A stretch of 37,718 bases of DNA from Bacillota bacterium (GTDB taxonomy: Bacteria; Bacillota_I; Bacilli_A; Erysipelotrichales; Erysipelotrichaceae), in NCBI GenBank assembly GCA_018065105.1, contig JAGHTX010000056.1, positions 1 through 37,718 of the forward strand, written 5' to 3'. The translations under genes and the position numbers were made by a program. The notes under the pieces are model-generated. The model saw only the letters and a list, made by a program, of their open reading frames with translations. It did no database searches and was not told where the DNA came from. Below are positions 8,145-17,221 of this stretch, piece after piece; position 1 is the stretch's first letter, and each line of letters opens with the position of its first letter.

Positions 8145-9510
8145 AGACTAAACTATTTTTCGCTTCTTTGATATATGGATTCGTATATAACGAATACAAC
8201 AATTGGGCAGTCATGACACACCAGATCACAGGTTCACAGAAGATAACGGCCATATATTGGAAACGAGGAATCAAGGCAATTACGAAGATAATCTTTCCTA
8301 CGCATTCGATAACGCTCGAAATTAATGGAACGATCTTCTTTCCGATTCCTTGTAAAGCGTTTCTCGATTGAATCAAAACACCCAATACAGCATAGAATGG
8401 TCCAACAACACGAAGATACATAGCTCCATTTTCCAGAACGACTGCACTATCGGATCCACTGACCAATTTTACTAAGAATGGTGCCACAAAATAGATAATG
8501 ACCGTAATGATTCCTGCCATCACAAAATCATAAATGTAACAAATTCTTAAACATTCACGAATACGCTTTGGTTGGTTTGCCCCTTTATTTTGTCCAACAA
8601 AAGTAGAAGCAGCCACGGCCACGGCGATAAATGGCATATTGAAGAACATATAGATTTTTCTTGCGGTCGTGTGTCCAGCAATCACAAGTTTTCCTAAACC
8701 GTTGATTCCGTATTGTAAAGTAACCGAACCAACCGATACGATACTACTCATAAATCCCATAGACATTCCTTGCCCTAACAATTCCATGTATAGTTCTTTA
8801 CCGACATTAAAGTGTCTTCTTTCCGGTACCAACATTGGTGTTTTCTTTAAAACATACACAACACATAAGATTACAGAACATCCTTGTGCAATTACGGTTG
8901 CCCAGGCAGCCCCTGCAATTCCCATATTGAATTGGGTAATAAATAAAATATCTAAGCCAATATTGAAAACAGAAGATACCACTAAGAATACAAGAGGCAT
9001 AACACTATTCCCGATAGCTCTCATCATCGATGCACATAGATTATACGCAAACATAACCGCAATAAATAAAGAGATAATAATGATATAGCTATAAGCCTCA
9101 TCAATGATATCTATTGGTGTATTTAACAACTGTAACAATGGATAAATACCTAATACTGCAATAATCGTGATAACCGCACTCGATACCAACCAGATTACCA
9201 AACTTCCCGCTACTGATTTTTTTAATAACTCTTCATCTCCAGAACCGTAACATCTAGAAGTAACAATGGACATCCCGTTTCCAATTCCCATCGCAAATCC
9301 AATCAATAAATCAAAGATTGCGGTACAAGAGCCAATCGCTGCCAATGAGTTATCTCCTAAAAAGTTTCCAACAATCATGGTATCGGCGGTGTTGTATAAC
9401 TGTTGGAAAATATTAGATACCAATACGGGTATCGCAAAGATAATTAACGCTTTTAAAATGGACCCATGTAAGAAATCCACTTCTCCAAATGATTTTTTCG
9501 TTGCTTCCAT
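8143..9510 (-). CDS. MATE-family efflux transporter
   Basis: About 12 hydrophobic segments; FAIPVLVSNIFQQLYNTADTMIVGNFLG is MATE-typical. Confidence 0.92.
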   Translation of the reverse strand: MEATKKSFGEVDFLHGSILKALIIFAIPVLVSNIFQQLYNTADTMIVGNFLGDNSLAAIGSCTAIFDLLIGFAMGIGNGMSIVTSRCYGSGDEELLKKSVAGSLVIWLVSSAVITIIAVLGIYPLLQLLNTPIDIIDEAYSYIIIISLFIAVMFAYNLCASMMRAIGNSVMPLVFLVVSSVFNIGLDILFITQFNMGIAGAAWATVIAQGCSVILCVVYVLKKTPMLVPERRHFNVGKELYMELLGQGMSMGFMSSIVSVGSVTLQYGINGLGKLVIAGHTTARKIYMFFNMPFIAVAVAASTFVGQNKGANQPKRIRECLRICYIYDFVMAGIITVIIYFVAPFLVKLVSGSDSAVVLENGAMYLRVVGPFYAVLGVLIQSRNALQGIGKKIVPLISSVIECVGKIIFVIALIPRFQYMAVIFCEPVIWCVMTAQLLYSLYTNPYIKEAKNSLV

Positions 9511-9545
9511 AATAAAACTCCTTTTCCCAAATACATTATAATCAA

Positions 9546-9574
9546 TTCATTTGTAAACGGCGTTCACAAATGAA
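9546..9574. promoter_or_regulatory. 29-bp near-perfect palindrome upstream of the MATE gene
   Basis: TTCATTTGTaAACG-G-CGTTcACAAATGAA, 14-bp arms with one mismatch, just upstream of a minus-strand TATAAT. Confidence 0.7.
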
Positions 9575-9597
9575 AAGACGACAGTCCGCCGTCTTAA
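9575..9597 (-). terminator. Intrinsic terminator of the PfkB gene
   Basis: Minus strand AAGACGGCGGACTGTCGTCTTTTC. Confidence 0.65.
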
Positions 9598-10502
9598 TCA
9601 TCAAATCTTTCAATGTATGAACAAACACTTTCAGTCGATTGAATTACATTACAAGCTAGTTTTGTTCCCAGTTTACAAGCTTCTTCAAAAGACTTATTGT
9701 AGGTAAGTCCTACCGTTACCCCGGCAAAGAAAGCATCTCCAGCTCCGGTTGTATCCACAACACTTACCTTTTGACTTGGAACAAATCCAGTTTCACCTGT
9801 TTGTGAAGCGTATAAGCATCCTTTCGATCCTAACGTAACAACAATAGCTTTATATCCCCATTTGTTGATTTTCTTACAAATGTTCGCTTGAATTTCTTCA
9901 ATGGATTTATCCTTATAATCCGCATAGAACAATTGTTCGGCTTCCTGTTCATTACATACGAAGCAATCCAATTCCTTCAACAATTCTTTTCGTTCACGAG
10001 CAATTCCCATATTGGCAACTACACCAAAGATTTTCTTGTGATGTCTTTTAGAAAGAGAAATCATTCTTTCTACAATTTCAATATCCACATCGGTTTCAAC
10101 CACAACCGAGTCGGCTTGGGAAATGATCTCGTCCCCTTTTTCCTTTAACATCGTTAATAATGGAGTTAAATCGGGTCTTGCGGAAATAGAACCGGCTACA
10201 TCGTTATTTTCATTAAACACAGCTAACCAAGTTCCCATACCGTTTTCACAAACTTGCATGTATTCGGTATTTACTTTTCTTTCTTTTAATGCGTTTAAAA
10301 TATCTTGTCCAATGGCACTGTCATCCACCATGGACACAAAAGTTGGTTTTAAATTTAAGCTCGTAATATCACGAATGACATTATGACTGACACCACCATA
10401 AACATATTGAATAAATCCTGCATTTCTTCCTGTTGGAATGTATCCATCCAACGGAAATCCTTTGATATCTACATAAATAGGACCTACTGCTACAATTGAC
10501 AT
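9594..10502 (-). CDS. PfkB-family carbohydrate/nucleoside kinase
   Basis: VVDTTGAGDAFFAGVTVGLTY PfkB signature 2; ribokinase-like fold. Confidence 0.88.
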   Translation of the reverse strand: MSIVAVGPIYVDIKGFPLDGYIPTGRNAGFIQYVYGGVSHNVIRDITSLNLKPTFVSMVDDSAIGQDILNALKERKVNTEYMQVCENGMGTWLAVFNENNDVAGSISARPDLTPLLTMLKEKGDEIISQADSVVVETDVDIEIVERMISLSKRHHKKIFGVVANMGIARERKELLKELDCFVCNEQEAEQLFYADYKDKSIEEIQANICKKINKWGYKAIVVTLGSKGCLYASQTGETGFVPSQKVSVVDTTGAGDAFFAGVTVGLTYNKSFEEACKLGTKLACNVIQSTESVCSYIERFDD

Positions 10503-10534
10503 ATCTTCACCCTCTAGTTTTTCCTATAAATATA

Positions 10535-12871
10535 TTACAACATTATTGCGATAGTATAAACTACAAAACAAACGATCCAGGCAATCGCAATTTGCCAAAA
10601 GGCCATACCAACGGCCCACTTTGTTCCTAATTCACGTTTTACCGAAGATACAGCGGCTACACAAGGTGTATATAATAAGCTAAATACCAGTAAAGAAGCA
10701 GCTGTGGCTTTCGATAGAGCAGTTGTTACACTATTTCCAAAAAGAATTCCCAAGGTAGAAACAACACTTTCTTTGGCCATAAATCCACTAATAAGCGATG
10801 TACAAATACGCCAATCTCCTAGTCCAATTGGTTTAAAGAATGGAACTAGATAACTCGCAATAGCTGCCAATATACTCTTTGAAGAATCCAATACATAATT
10901 AAAATGGAAATCAAAGCTTTGTAGAAACCAGATACAAATGGTCGCAATCAAAATAACACTAAAGGCTTTTTGTAGGAAATCTTTCGCCTTTTCCCATAAT
11001 AATTGCGCAACGTTTTTAGCCGCTGGCAATCGATAGTTTGGAAGCTCCATCACAAATGGAACCGCATCCCCTTTAAATAAGGTTGCTCTAAACACAAATG
11101 CCATAATAATACCGACCACAATTCCTAACAAGTATAGCCCTGACATGACCAAAGCTCCCTGCTTCGGAAAGAAGGAACTTACAAAGAAGGCATAAATCGG
11201 AAGTTTAGCCGTACAACTCATAAAAGGCGTTAATAAAATTGTCATTCTTCGATCTCGCTCACTTGGTAATGTACGAGTGGACATGACCGCAGGTACCGTA
11301 CAACCAAAGCCGATTAATAAAGGAACAATGCTTCGTCCAGACAATCCGATCTTTCGTAACAGCTTGTCCATAAAGAAAGCAACACGAGCGATATATCCAC
11401 TATCTTCCATCAACGATAGGAAGAAGAATAAGGTTACGATAATCGGTAAGAAACTTAACACACTTCCTACCCCGGCAAAGATACCATCAATGATTAGCGT
11501 ATGAATCACTTCGTTTACTCCAGCTGCACTAAGAGCACTGTCGCAGGCAATGGTTAAAGCTTCTACACTTATTTCCAATAAGCCTTGTAGCCAGGCCCCA
11601 ATCACATTAAAAGTTAAATAGAATACCGAAATCATGATTAGAACAAAACAAGGAATTGCACTATATTTTCCGGTTAAGATTCGATCAATCTTTTGGCTTC
11701 TTGCGTGTTCTTTTGTTTCATGTGGTTTTACTACCGTTTGTTCACAAACTTTTTCGATAAAAGAGAATCGCATCGCCGCAATAGAAGCGCCTGCATCCAG
11801 TCCACCTTCTTTTTCCATTTGAATGATCATAGAATGTAGAATATCCAATTCTCTTTCTTCAAAGTTTAATTTTTTAAGAATTAAAGAATCCCCTTCAATC
11901 AGTTTTGTTGCCGCAAAGCGAATAGGTAAATCGGCTCTTCTGGCATGGTCTTCAATAAAGTGGCAGATGGCGTGAATACAACGATGCACAGCTCCACCAA
12001 ATTCATTTTCATCACAGAAGTCATGTCTACCAGGACTCTCCTGATATTTAGCAATGTGGATGGCATGGCGAATCAGTTCATCGACCCCTTCGTTTTTGGC
12101 TGCCGAAATGGGAACCACGGGAACTCCTAACATAGCTTCCATTTTATTGACATCAATATATCCACCATTTCCAGTGACTTCATCCATCATATTTAGAGCA
12201 ATAACCATAGGAATATTCATTTCTATTAACTGCATCGATAAATATAGGTTTCTTTCGATATTTGTGGCATCCACAATATTAATAATGGCTTTAGGCTTGT
12301 CTTCTAACACAAAGTTTCTAGAAACAATTTCTTCAGCACTATAAGGAGACATCGAATAGATTCCTGGTAAATCCGTAATTTCTGTATTCGAATACCCTTT
12401 GATCACCCCTGTTTTACGATCCACAGTAACCCCTGGAAAGTTTCCTACGTGCTGATTGGCTCCGGTTAATTGATTGAATAATGTGGTTTTTCCACAGTTT
12501 TGGTTTCCAACTAACGCAAAGGTTAATTTTTCGTTTTCTGGAAGAGGATTTCCATCTCCTTTTGTATGGAATTTTCCTTCTTCCCCTAATCCTGGGTGGG
12601 CCGAATGCGTTAAATGCATAGCGGTATTGTGCACACGTGAACGTGTAGAGATTTTTTCTACTTGAATCCGGGCCGCATCCGCTAATCGCAAGGTTAACTC
12701 ATATCCATGAATTTCCAATTCCATTGGATCTCCCATTGGTGCAAAACGGATGACCGTTGTTTCTGCTCCGGGAATCATTCCCATATCTAAAAAATGTTGG
12801 CGTAGTACTCCCTCTCCTCCTACGGATAAGATCTTCGCACTTTCCCCTATTTTTAATTCATTTAGATTCAT
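10535..12871 (-). CDS. feoB: Ferrous iron transporter, FeoA-FeoB fusion
   Basis: N-terminal FeoA domain (MNLNELKIGESAKILSVGGEGVLRQHFLDMGMIPGAETTVIRFAPMGDPMELEIHGYELTLRLADA) followed by a FeoB GTPase (GNQNCGKTTLFNQLTG, DLPGIYSMSPYS) and Gate membrane domains. Confidence 0.95.
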   Translation of the reverse strand: MNLNELKIGESAKILSVGGEGVLRQHFLDMGMIPGAETTVIRFAPMGDPMELEIHGYELTLRLADAARIQVEKISTRSRVHNTAMHLTHSAHPGLGEEGKFHTKGDGNPLPENEKLTFALVGNQNCGKTTLFNQLTGANQHVGNFPGVTVDRKTGVIKGYSNTEITDLPGIYSMSPYSAEEIVSRNFVLEDKPKAIINIVDATNIERNLYLSMQLIEMNIPMVIALNMMDEVTGNGGYIDVNKMEAMLGVPVVPISAAKNEGVDELIRHAIHIAKYQESPGRHDFCDENEFGGAVHRCIHAICHFIEDHARRADLPIRFAATKLIEGDSLILKKLNFEERELDILHSMIIQMEKEGGLDAGASIAAMRFSFIEKVCEQTVVKPHETKEHARSQKIDRILTGKYSAIPCFVLIMISVFYLTFNVIGAWLQGLLEISVEALTIACDSALSAAGVNEVIHTLIIDGIFAGVGSVLSFLPIIVTLFFFLSLMEDSGYIARVAFFMDKLLRKIGLSGRSIVPLLIGFGCTVPAVMSTRTLPSERDRRMTILLTPFMSCTAKLPIYAFFVSSFFPKQGALVMSGLYLLGIVVGIIMAFVFRATLFKGDAVPFVMELPNYRLPAAKNVAQLLWEKAKDFLQKAFSVILIATICIWFLQSFDFHFNYVLDSSKSILAAIASYLVPFFKPIGLGDWRICTSLISGFMAKESVVSTLGILFGNSVTTALSKATAASLLVFSLLYTPCVAAVSSVKRELGTKWAVGMAFWQIAIAWIVCFVVYTIAIML

Positions 12872-12892
12872 TAGTTAGTCTATCCTTTCTAA

Positions 12893-12908
12893 GTTAGAAT
12901 AATCTAAC
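12893..12908. promoter_or_regulatory. Putative metalloregulator operator GTTAGA-ATAA-TCTAAC
   Basis: Perfect 16-bp inverted repeat just upstream of feoAB; extra half-site TCTAAC-like sequence at ~12919-12925. Confidence 0.6.
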
Positions 12909-12997
12909 AACGAGTCTATTCTAACAAAATTCCTTCTTTTTGCATAGCTTTTTGAATCTTCTAAAATTATAATAGGAATAAGAAATGAGGCCTTATT

Positions 12998-13285
12998 ATG
13001 TTTAATAGATATAAAGATCAGACGAGTAATTTTTTAGCGTTAAAGTTCTATCGAGAAAGAAAACCAAGATACAAAGAAACCATCAGCGATGAAGGAGCGA
13101 AGGTGTTAGAAGTGTTACGAAGTACGTATCATTTTCACTTTTCTGCCATCAATGTATTTTGCGAATACATTTTAGAAGATACCAAAATTCCTTTCACGCT
13201 TGAAGGCATTGCCCCTGTAGCACAAGAATGGATGGAAGCAGGAATCGTGAATAGCGATGATGCACTAAAATATCTAGGTAAGTAA
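12998..13285 (+). CDS. Small conserved-looking protein of unknown function (95 aa)
   Basis: Intact ORF on the non-FeoB strand with its own terminator-like hairpin downstream. Confidence 0.55.
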   Translation: MFNRYKDQTSNFLALKFYRERKPRYKETISDEGAKVLEVLRSTYHFHFSAINVFCEYILEDTKIPFTLEGIAPVAQEWMEAGIVNSDDALKYLGK

Positions 13286-13286
13286 A

Positions 13287-13312
13287 GCAGCAGAATTCTT
13301 GCTGTTTTCTTT
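13287..13312 (+). terminator. Likely intrinsic terminator
   Basis: CAGCAgaattctTGCTG followed by TTTTCTTT. Confidence 0.55.
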
Positions 13313-13347
13313 AGCCTGTAGACTAAAAAAGTTTTAGGAGAATAATT

Positions 13348-14157
13348 ATGGAACGAAAAGAATATAAGACTCGATGTGGAAATATTGTATATTGGACCAA
13401 TACAGTACTTCTTTCTAGAAGAACACTCGTTTTTCTTCCTGGATTAAGTGCCAATCATACTTTATTTGAAAAACAAATCGAGTACTTTTCAAATACGTAT
13501 AATGTACTGGTTTGGGATGCACCAGCGCATGCGGCATCAAGACCTTTCTCACTTAATTTTACTTTAAAAGATAAGGCTATCTGGTTACACGAAATTCTAG
13601 AAAAGGAAGGAATGGTTTCCCCTATTCTTATTGGACAGTCGATGGGAGGCTATGTTTCCCAAATGTATCTTGAATTATTTAAAGATGCCTCTGGATTTGT
13701 GTCTATTGATTCTGCTCCCCTACAAAAACAATATTTGAAAAAGTGGGAGCTCCTATTTTTAAAACATACCGAAATCATGTATCGTGCTTTTCCTTGGAAG
13801 CTATTATTATATTATGGTTCTGTAGGTGTATCGGTCACAAAATTTGGACAGAAACAAATGCGAAAAATGATGGAAGAATATTCAAATGATCCACGGTATT
13901 ACTGTTCTTTGGTTGGTCATGGCTATCGTATTCTTGCACAGGCAATTGAATTAAATTTATCTTATAACATTTATTGTCCTTGTATTTTAATTTGTGGAAA
14001 AAAAGACCAAGCTGGGTTTGTGAAAAAATATAATAAAGAATGGTTAAAAAGAACAGGACTTACAATGTATTGGATCGATGGCGCTGGTCATAATTCAAAT
14101 TCGGATCAGCCAGAAATAGTCAATTCCATCATTCAGACCTTTGTGGAAAACACATAA
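13348..14157 (+). CDS. Alpha/beta hydrolase
   Basis: VFLPGLSANH, LIGQSMGGYVSQMYLE (GxSxG), C-terminal DGAGHNSN histidine; SD TAGGAG. Confidence 0.85.
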   Translation: MERKEYKTRCGNIVYWTNTVLLSRRTLVFLPGLSANHTLFEKQIEYFSNTYNVLVWDAPAHAASRPFSLNFTLKDKAIWLHEILEKEGMVSPILIGQSMGGYVSQMYLELFKDASGFVSIDSAPLQKQYLKKWELLFLKHTEIMYRAFPWKLLLYYGSVGVSVTKFGQKQMRKMMEEYSNDPRYYCSLVGHGYRILAQAIELNLSYNIYCPCILICGKKDQAGFVKKYNKEWLKRTGLTMYWIDGAGHNSNSDQPEIVNSIIQTFVENT

Positions 14158-14200
14158 AAATGGTTCCAATATATCTTACTTACTTTAATATATTGGAACC
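14157..14200 (-). terminator. Strong hairpin oriented as a minus-strand intrinsic terminator
   Basis: Perfect 13-bp arms GGTTCCAATATAT/ATATATTGGAACC with a 13-nt loop; followed by ATTTTTATG on the minus strand but by ACTATAG (no T run) on the plus strand. Confidence 0.75.
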
Positions 14201-14201
14201 A

Positions 14202-14222
14202 CTATAGAATGAATCTATTCAT
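14202..14222 (-). other. Micro-ORF MNRFIL with a strong SD, directly before the terminator
   Basis: Minus strand: CTAGAAAGGAG-CAATC-ATGAATAGATTCATTCTATAG. Confidence 0.4.
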
Positions 14223-14342
14223 GATTGCTCCTTTCTAGTTATTTTTATAGGGGGATATTTTTATGTAGTTGCTGATTTATTTATGTGTACATTGGTTTAT
14301 ACTCTTATTTCCTTTCTATTTTGTAAGTTATTTTGTACTTTC

Positions 14343-14370
14343 ATTATAAACCGTATTTTCTTCGAGTAAA
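14343..14370 (-). promoter_or_regulatory. Putative minus-strand promoter (-35 TTTACT, 16 bp, -10 TATAAT)
   Basis: TATAAT complement at 14343-14348; TTTACT complement at 14365-14370. Confidence 0.5.
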
Positions 14371-14407
14371 TAGATGTGGCCTGTTTGGTATGTCTAGTGG
14401 AAAAGAT

Positions 14408-14442
14408 GAACAAAGACCAATGCTTAGCACTGGTCTTCGTTC
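14408..14442 (-). terminator. Likely terminator of the PTS operon
   Basis: GAACAAAGACCAATGCT-t-AGCACTGGTCTTCGTTC, 17-bp arms with two mismatches, downstream of the PTS stop on the minus strand. Confidence 0.55.
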
Positions 14443-14511
14443 GATTATAAGTTGTTATTTATGATTAAGAGATTTATTATGAGTTATTATTTGGAGATTT
14501 TTTTATATTTA

Positions 14512-16374
14512 TTATGATAATTGATCTAAGATCCATTGTTTATCTGAAGTAGTCTTCATCTTATTCAAGATTCTTGGATCATCTAAGGCAGTGGCAACTT
14601 TCGCAAGAACTTCCATGTGTTCTCCACCTTTACCAGCAATACCGATAACTAATTCAGCTTTTTCATCACCGAATGGAACACCTTCTGGGAATTGTAATAC
14701 TACGATACCAGTTTTCTTGATGATTCCTTCTTCGTGTGTTGTTCCGTGAGGGATAGCTAATCCCATACCCATGTATGTAGATACTAAACGTTCACGTTCG
14801 ATCATTAATTTAATGTATTCTTCTTCAACATATCCTAAATCGAATAATGCCTTACCAGCTAAGAAGATAGCGTCTTCTTTTGTAGCTGCTTTTTGGTTAG
14901 TGTAAATACCATCGATAGTTAAGATACCTTCGTATTTTGGAGATTCAATTGCTTCTTCTTCTACAGTTCCAGAAACTACCATTTCATCACCAGTTGATAA
15001 TTGGAAGAATAAGTTGTCTAATGCAGCATCGGCTAAGAAGTTTCCGATTTCTACGATGTGACAAGTTGGGCAGCATTTTTTAGCACGATCTACTAAGATT
15101 GTTTGTACTACAGCGATATCACAATCTGCAGGAATGTTGTCAACTGAAGTGTTGATAACTTTGATGTCAGGTCTAGCAACTTTTAAACGGTTTCTAAATT
15201 TAGTAGCTCCCATTGCAGAAGATCCCATACCAGCGTCGCAAGCGAATACGATTAAACGTGCATCGGCTAAAGTTGAGATTCCGGAAGTTGTAGTAGTAAC
15301 AAGACCTTTAGATTCAGCTTTCATTGCATCTTTTTGAGCTAATGCATCTTCTAAGCTCTTTTCTCCAGACATCTTAACGATTGGAGAAGCAACTAAGAAG
15401 GATACTCCAGCAGCGATAGCTACACCGATAAATGTCATGATCATTCCAGATCCCTTAGTAGCCATTGACATGAAGGCGATGATTGAACCAGGAGATGCAG
15501 GACCAACCAATCCAGTTCCAGTGATTGAATAGAATAAGATTGCACAAATGTTACCAACGATTGGTGCGATGATAATTACTGGATTCATCAATACATATGG
15601 GAAGTAAATTTCGTGAATACCACCTAAGAAGTGAATGATGATAGCTCCAGGAGCAGAGTCTTTTGTGACTTTTGATTTACTAAACATCCAGTACGCTACT
15701 AATACCCCTAAACCAGGTCCTGGGTTTGCTTCTAACATGTACATGATAGATTTTCCGGCTGTTTCTGCTTGCATTGTAGCGATTGGAGTAAAGATACCGT
15801 GGTTGATTGCGTTGTTTAAGAATAATACTTTTGCAGGTTCGATGAAGATTGCTGCAAGAGGTAATAATCCGTGTTTAACTAATACATCAACACCAGCTGT
15901 TAATACAACTAAGATTGTAGCCATGAATGGACCAATTAAGTAGTTACCGATGATAGCTAAGATCATACCTAAGATACCGATTGAGAAGTTATTGATTAAC
16001 ATTTCGAATCCGGCAGGCATACGAGTTTCCATGAATTGGTCGAATTTTTTAATTACAACACCAGCTAATGGACCCATAACCATAGCACCCATTAACATTG
16101 GATAGTCAGGAGCTCCTACGATAACTCCGACAACAGCGATGGCACCCATGACACCTCCACGGTCACCACCAAAGATTTTACCACCTTGGTAAGCTACTAA
16201 GATTGGTAATAAGTTATTTAACATTGGTCCTACCATTTGAGATAATTTGTCATTTGGTAACCAACCAGTTGCGATAAATAAAGCTGTAATGAAACCCCAT
16301 GCAATAAATGCACCGATATTAGGCATTACCATTGCGGATAAGGTTTTTCCAAATTTTTGAACTGCGTTTTTCAT
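14512..16374 (-). CDS. mtlA: PTS mannitol-type transporter EIICBA
   Basis: IIC (VMPNIGAFIAWGFITALFIATGW; GGIHEIYFPYVLMNP), IIB (FACDAGMGSSAMGA), IIA (GLAIPHGTTHEEGIIKKTG). ATG 16374 with AAGGGA SD preferred to the upstream TTG. Confidence 0.92.
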   Translation of the reverse strand: MKNAVQKFGKTLSAMVMPNIGAFIAWGFITALFIATGWLPNDKLSQMVGPMLNNLLPILVAYQGGKIFGGDRGGVMGAIAVVGVIVGAPDYPMLMGAMVMGPLAGVVIKKFDQFMETRMPAGFEMLINNFSIGILGMILAIIGNYLIGPFMATILVVLTAGVDVLVKHGLLPLAAIFIEPAKVLFLNNAINHGIFTPIATMQAETAGKSIMYMLEANPGPGLGVLVAYWMFSKSKVTKDSAPGAIIIHFLGGIHEIYFPYVLMNPVIIIAPIVGNICAILFYSITGTGLVGPASPGSIIAFMSMATKGSGMIMTFIGVAIAAGVSFLVASPIVKMSGEKSLEDALAQKDAMKAESKGLVTTTTSGISTLADARLIVFACDAGMGSSAMGATKFRNRLKVARPDIKVINTSVDNIPADCDIAVVQTILVDRAKKCCPTCHIVEIGNFLADAALDNLFFQLSTGDEMVVSGTVEEEAIESPKYEGILTIDGIYTNQKAATKEDAIFLAGKALFDLGYVEEEYIKLMIERERLVSTYMGMGLAIPHGTTHEEGIIKKTGIVVLQFPEGVPFGDEKAELVIGIAGKGGEHMEVLAKVATALDDPRILNKMKTTSDKQWILDQLS

Positions 16375-16400
16375 TGTACTTTCCCTTCGCAAGAGGGCAA

Positions 16401-17162
16401 CTAGATTACTTCTACTCCCTCTAATTTACATTTTTCTATAAATTCGATTGGAAGTTTTGAATCAGACACAACAGTATCAACTTCTTTTAAATCACAGATT
16501 GTATACGTTCCATTAATATTGACTTTTGACGAATCCATCAATACGATCACAGTATCCGCTTTAGAAATAACAGCTCTTTTCAATTCTGCATCTTCAGCTG
16601 ATTCACAAGTAAATCCAGTCTTGTGAGAATAGCGAGTAACACCTATGAACGCAATGTCAAAATTAATATTTTTTAAATAATCAATTCCTTGGAATCCATT
16701 TACACTCAAACTATTATGATTGATGACTCCCCCTGTAATGCATACTTTAGGAGCCGTTAATTTTGCCAATTCTGTGGCGCAAGTTAAGCCAGATGTATAT
16801 ATGATATTCTTTTGGTTAGGAAACAATCTTGATAAATATGTTGTTGTTGAACCAGAATCGATAAAGATAGTTTTATTTTCTTGTAATAGGGCGATTGATT
16901 TTTGAGCGATAATCTTTTTCTCTTCTGTATTCTTCAAAAAACGTCGACTTAGGTAATCATCGTTTCCTGAAATGGCTTCTAATGATTTAGCACCACCATG
17001 AACGCGTATCAACAATCTTTCTTGATCCAAACATTTAAGATCGGTTCTCAATGTCATATCGGATACATTTGGGAAATGATCTTTTAACTCTTGAAAAGAT
17101 ACCTTCCCTTTTTGATTTACTAAAGTGACAATTTCATTTCGTCTAATATTCATAACATCCAT
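16401..17162 (-). CDS. DeoR/GlpR-family transcriptional regulator
   Basis: N-terminal HTH (DMTLRTDLKCLDQERLLIRVHGGA) and sugar-P binding domain (IFIDSGSTTTYLSRLF); GGAGGG SD. Confidence 0.9.
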   Translation of the reverse strand: MDVMNIRRNEIVTLVNQKGKVSFQELKDHFPNVSDMTLRTDLKCLDQERLLIRVHGGAKSLEAISGNDDYLSRRFLKNTEEKKIIAQKSIALLQENKTIFIDSGSTTTYLSRLFPNQKNIIYTSGLTCATELAKLTAPKVCITGGVINHNSLSVNGFQGIDYLKNINFDIAFIGVTRYSHKTGFTCESAEDAELKRAVISKADTVIVLMDSSKVNINGTYTICDLKEVDTVVSDSKLPIEFIEKCKLEGVEVI

Positions 17163-17221
17163 ACTTTCCCTCCATAACTATTCATATCTATTTTATTATG
17201 GAGATACAAATAGTCTTATTA

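Noticed and set aside
8669-9088. 139-aa plus-strand ORF opposite the MATE gene
   Set aside because: Antisense to a well-supported membrane protein; composition reflects the complementary strand, with no SD or domain.
11277-12344. Several plus-strand ORFs opposite feoAB (11277, 11634, 11945, 12054)
   Set aside because: Antisense shadow ORFs of a confidently assigned gene.
14158-14200. Plus-strand terminator for the alpha/beta hydrolase
   Set aside because: The hairpin lacks a T run on the plus strand; the T run is on the minus side, so it was assigned to a minus-strand transcript.
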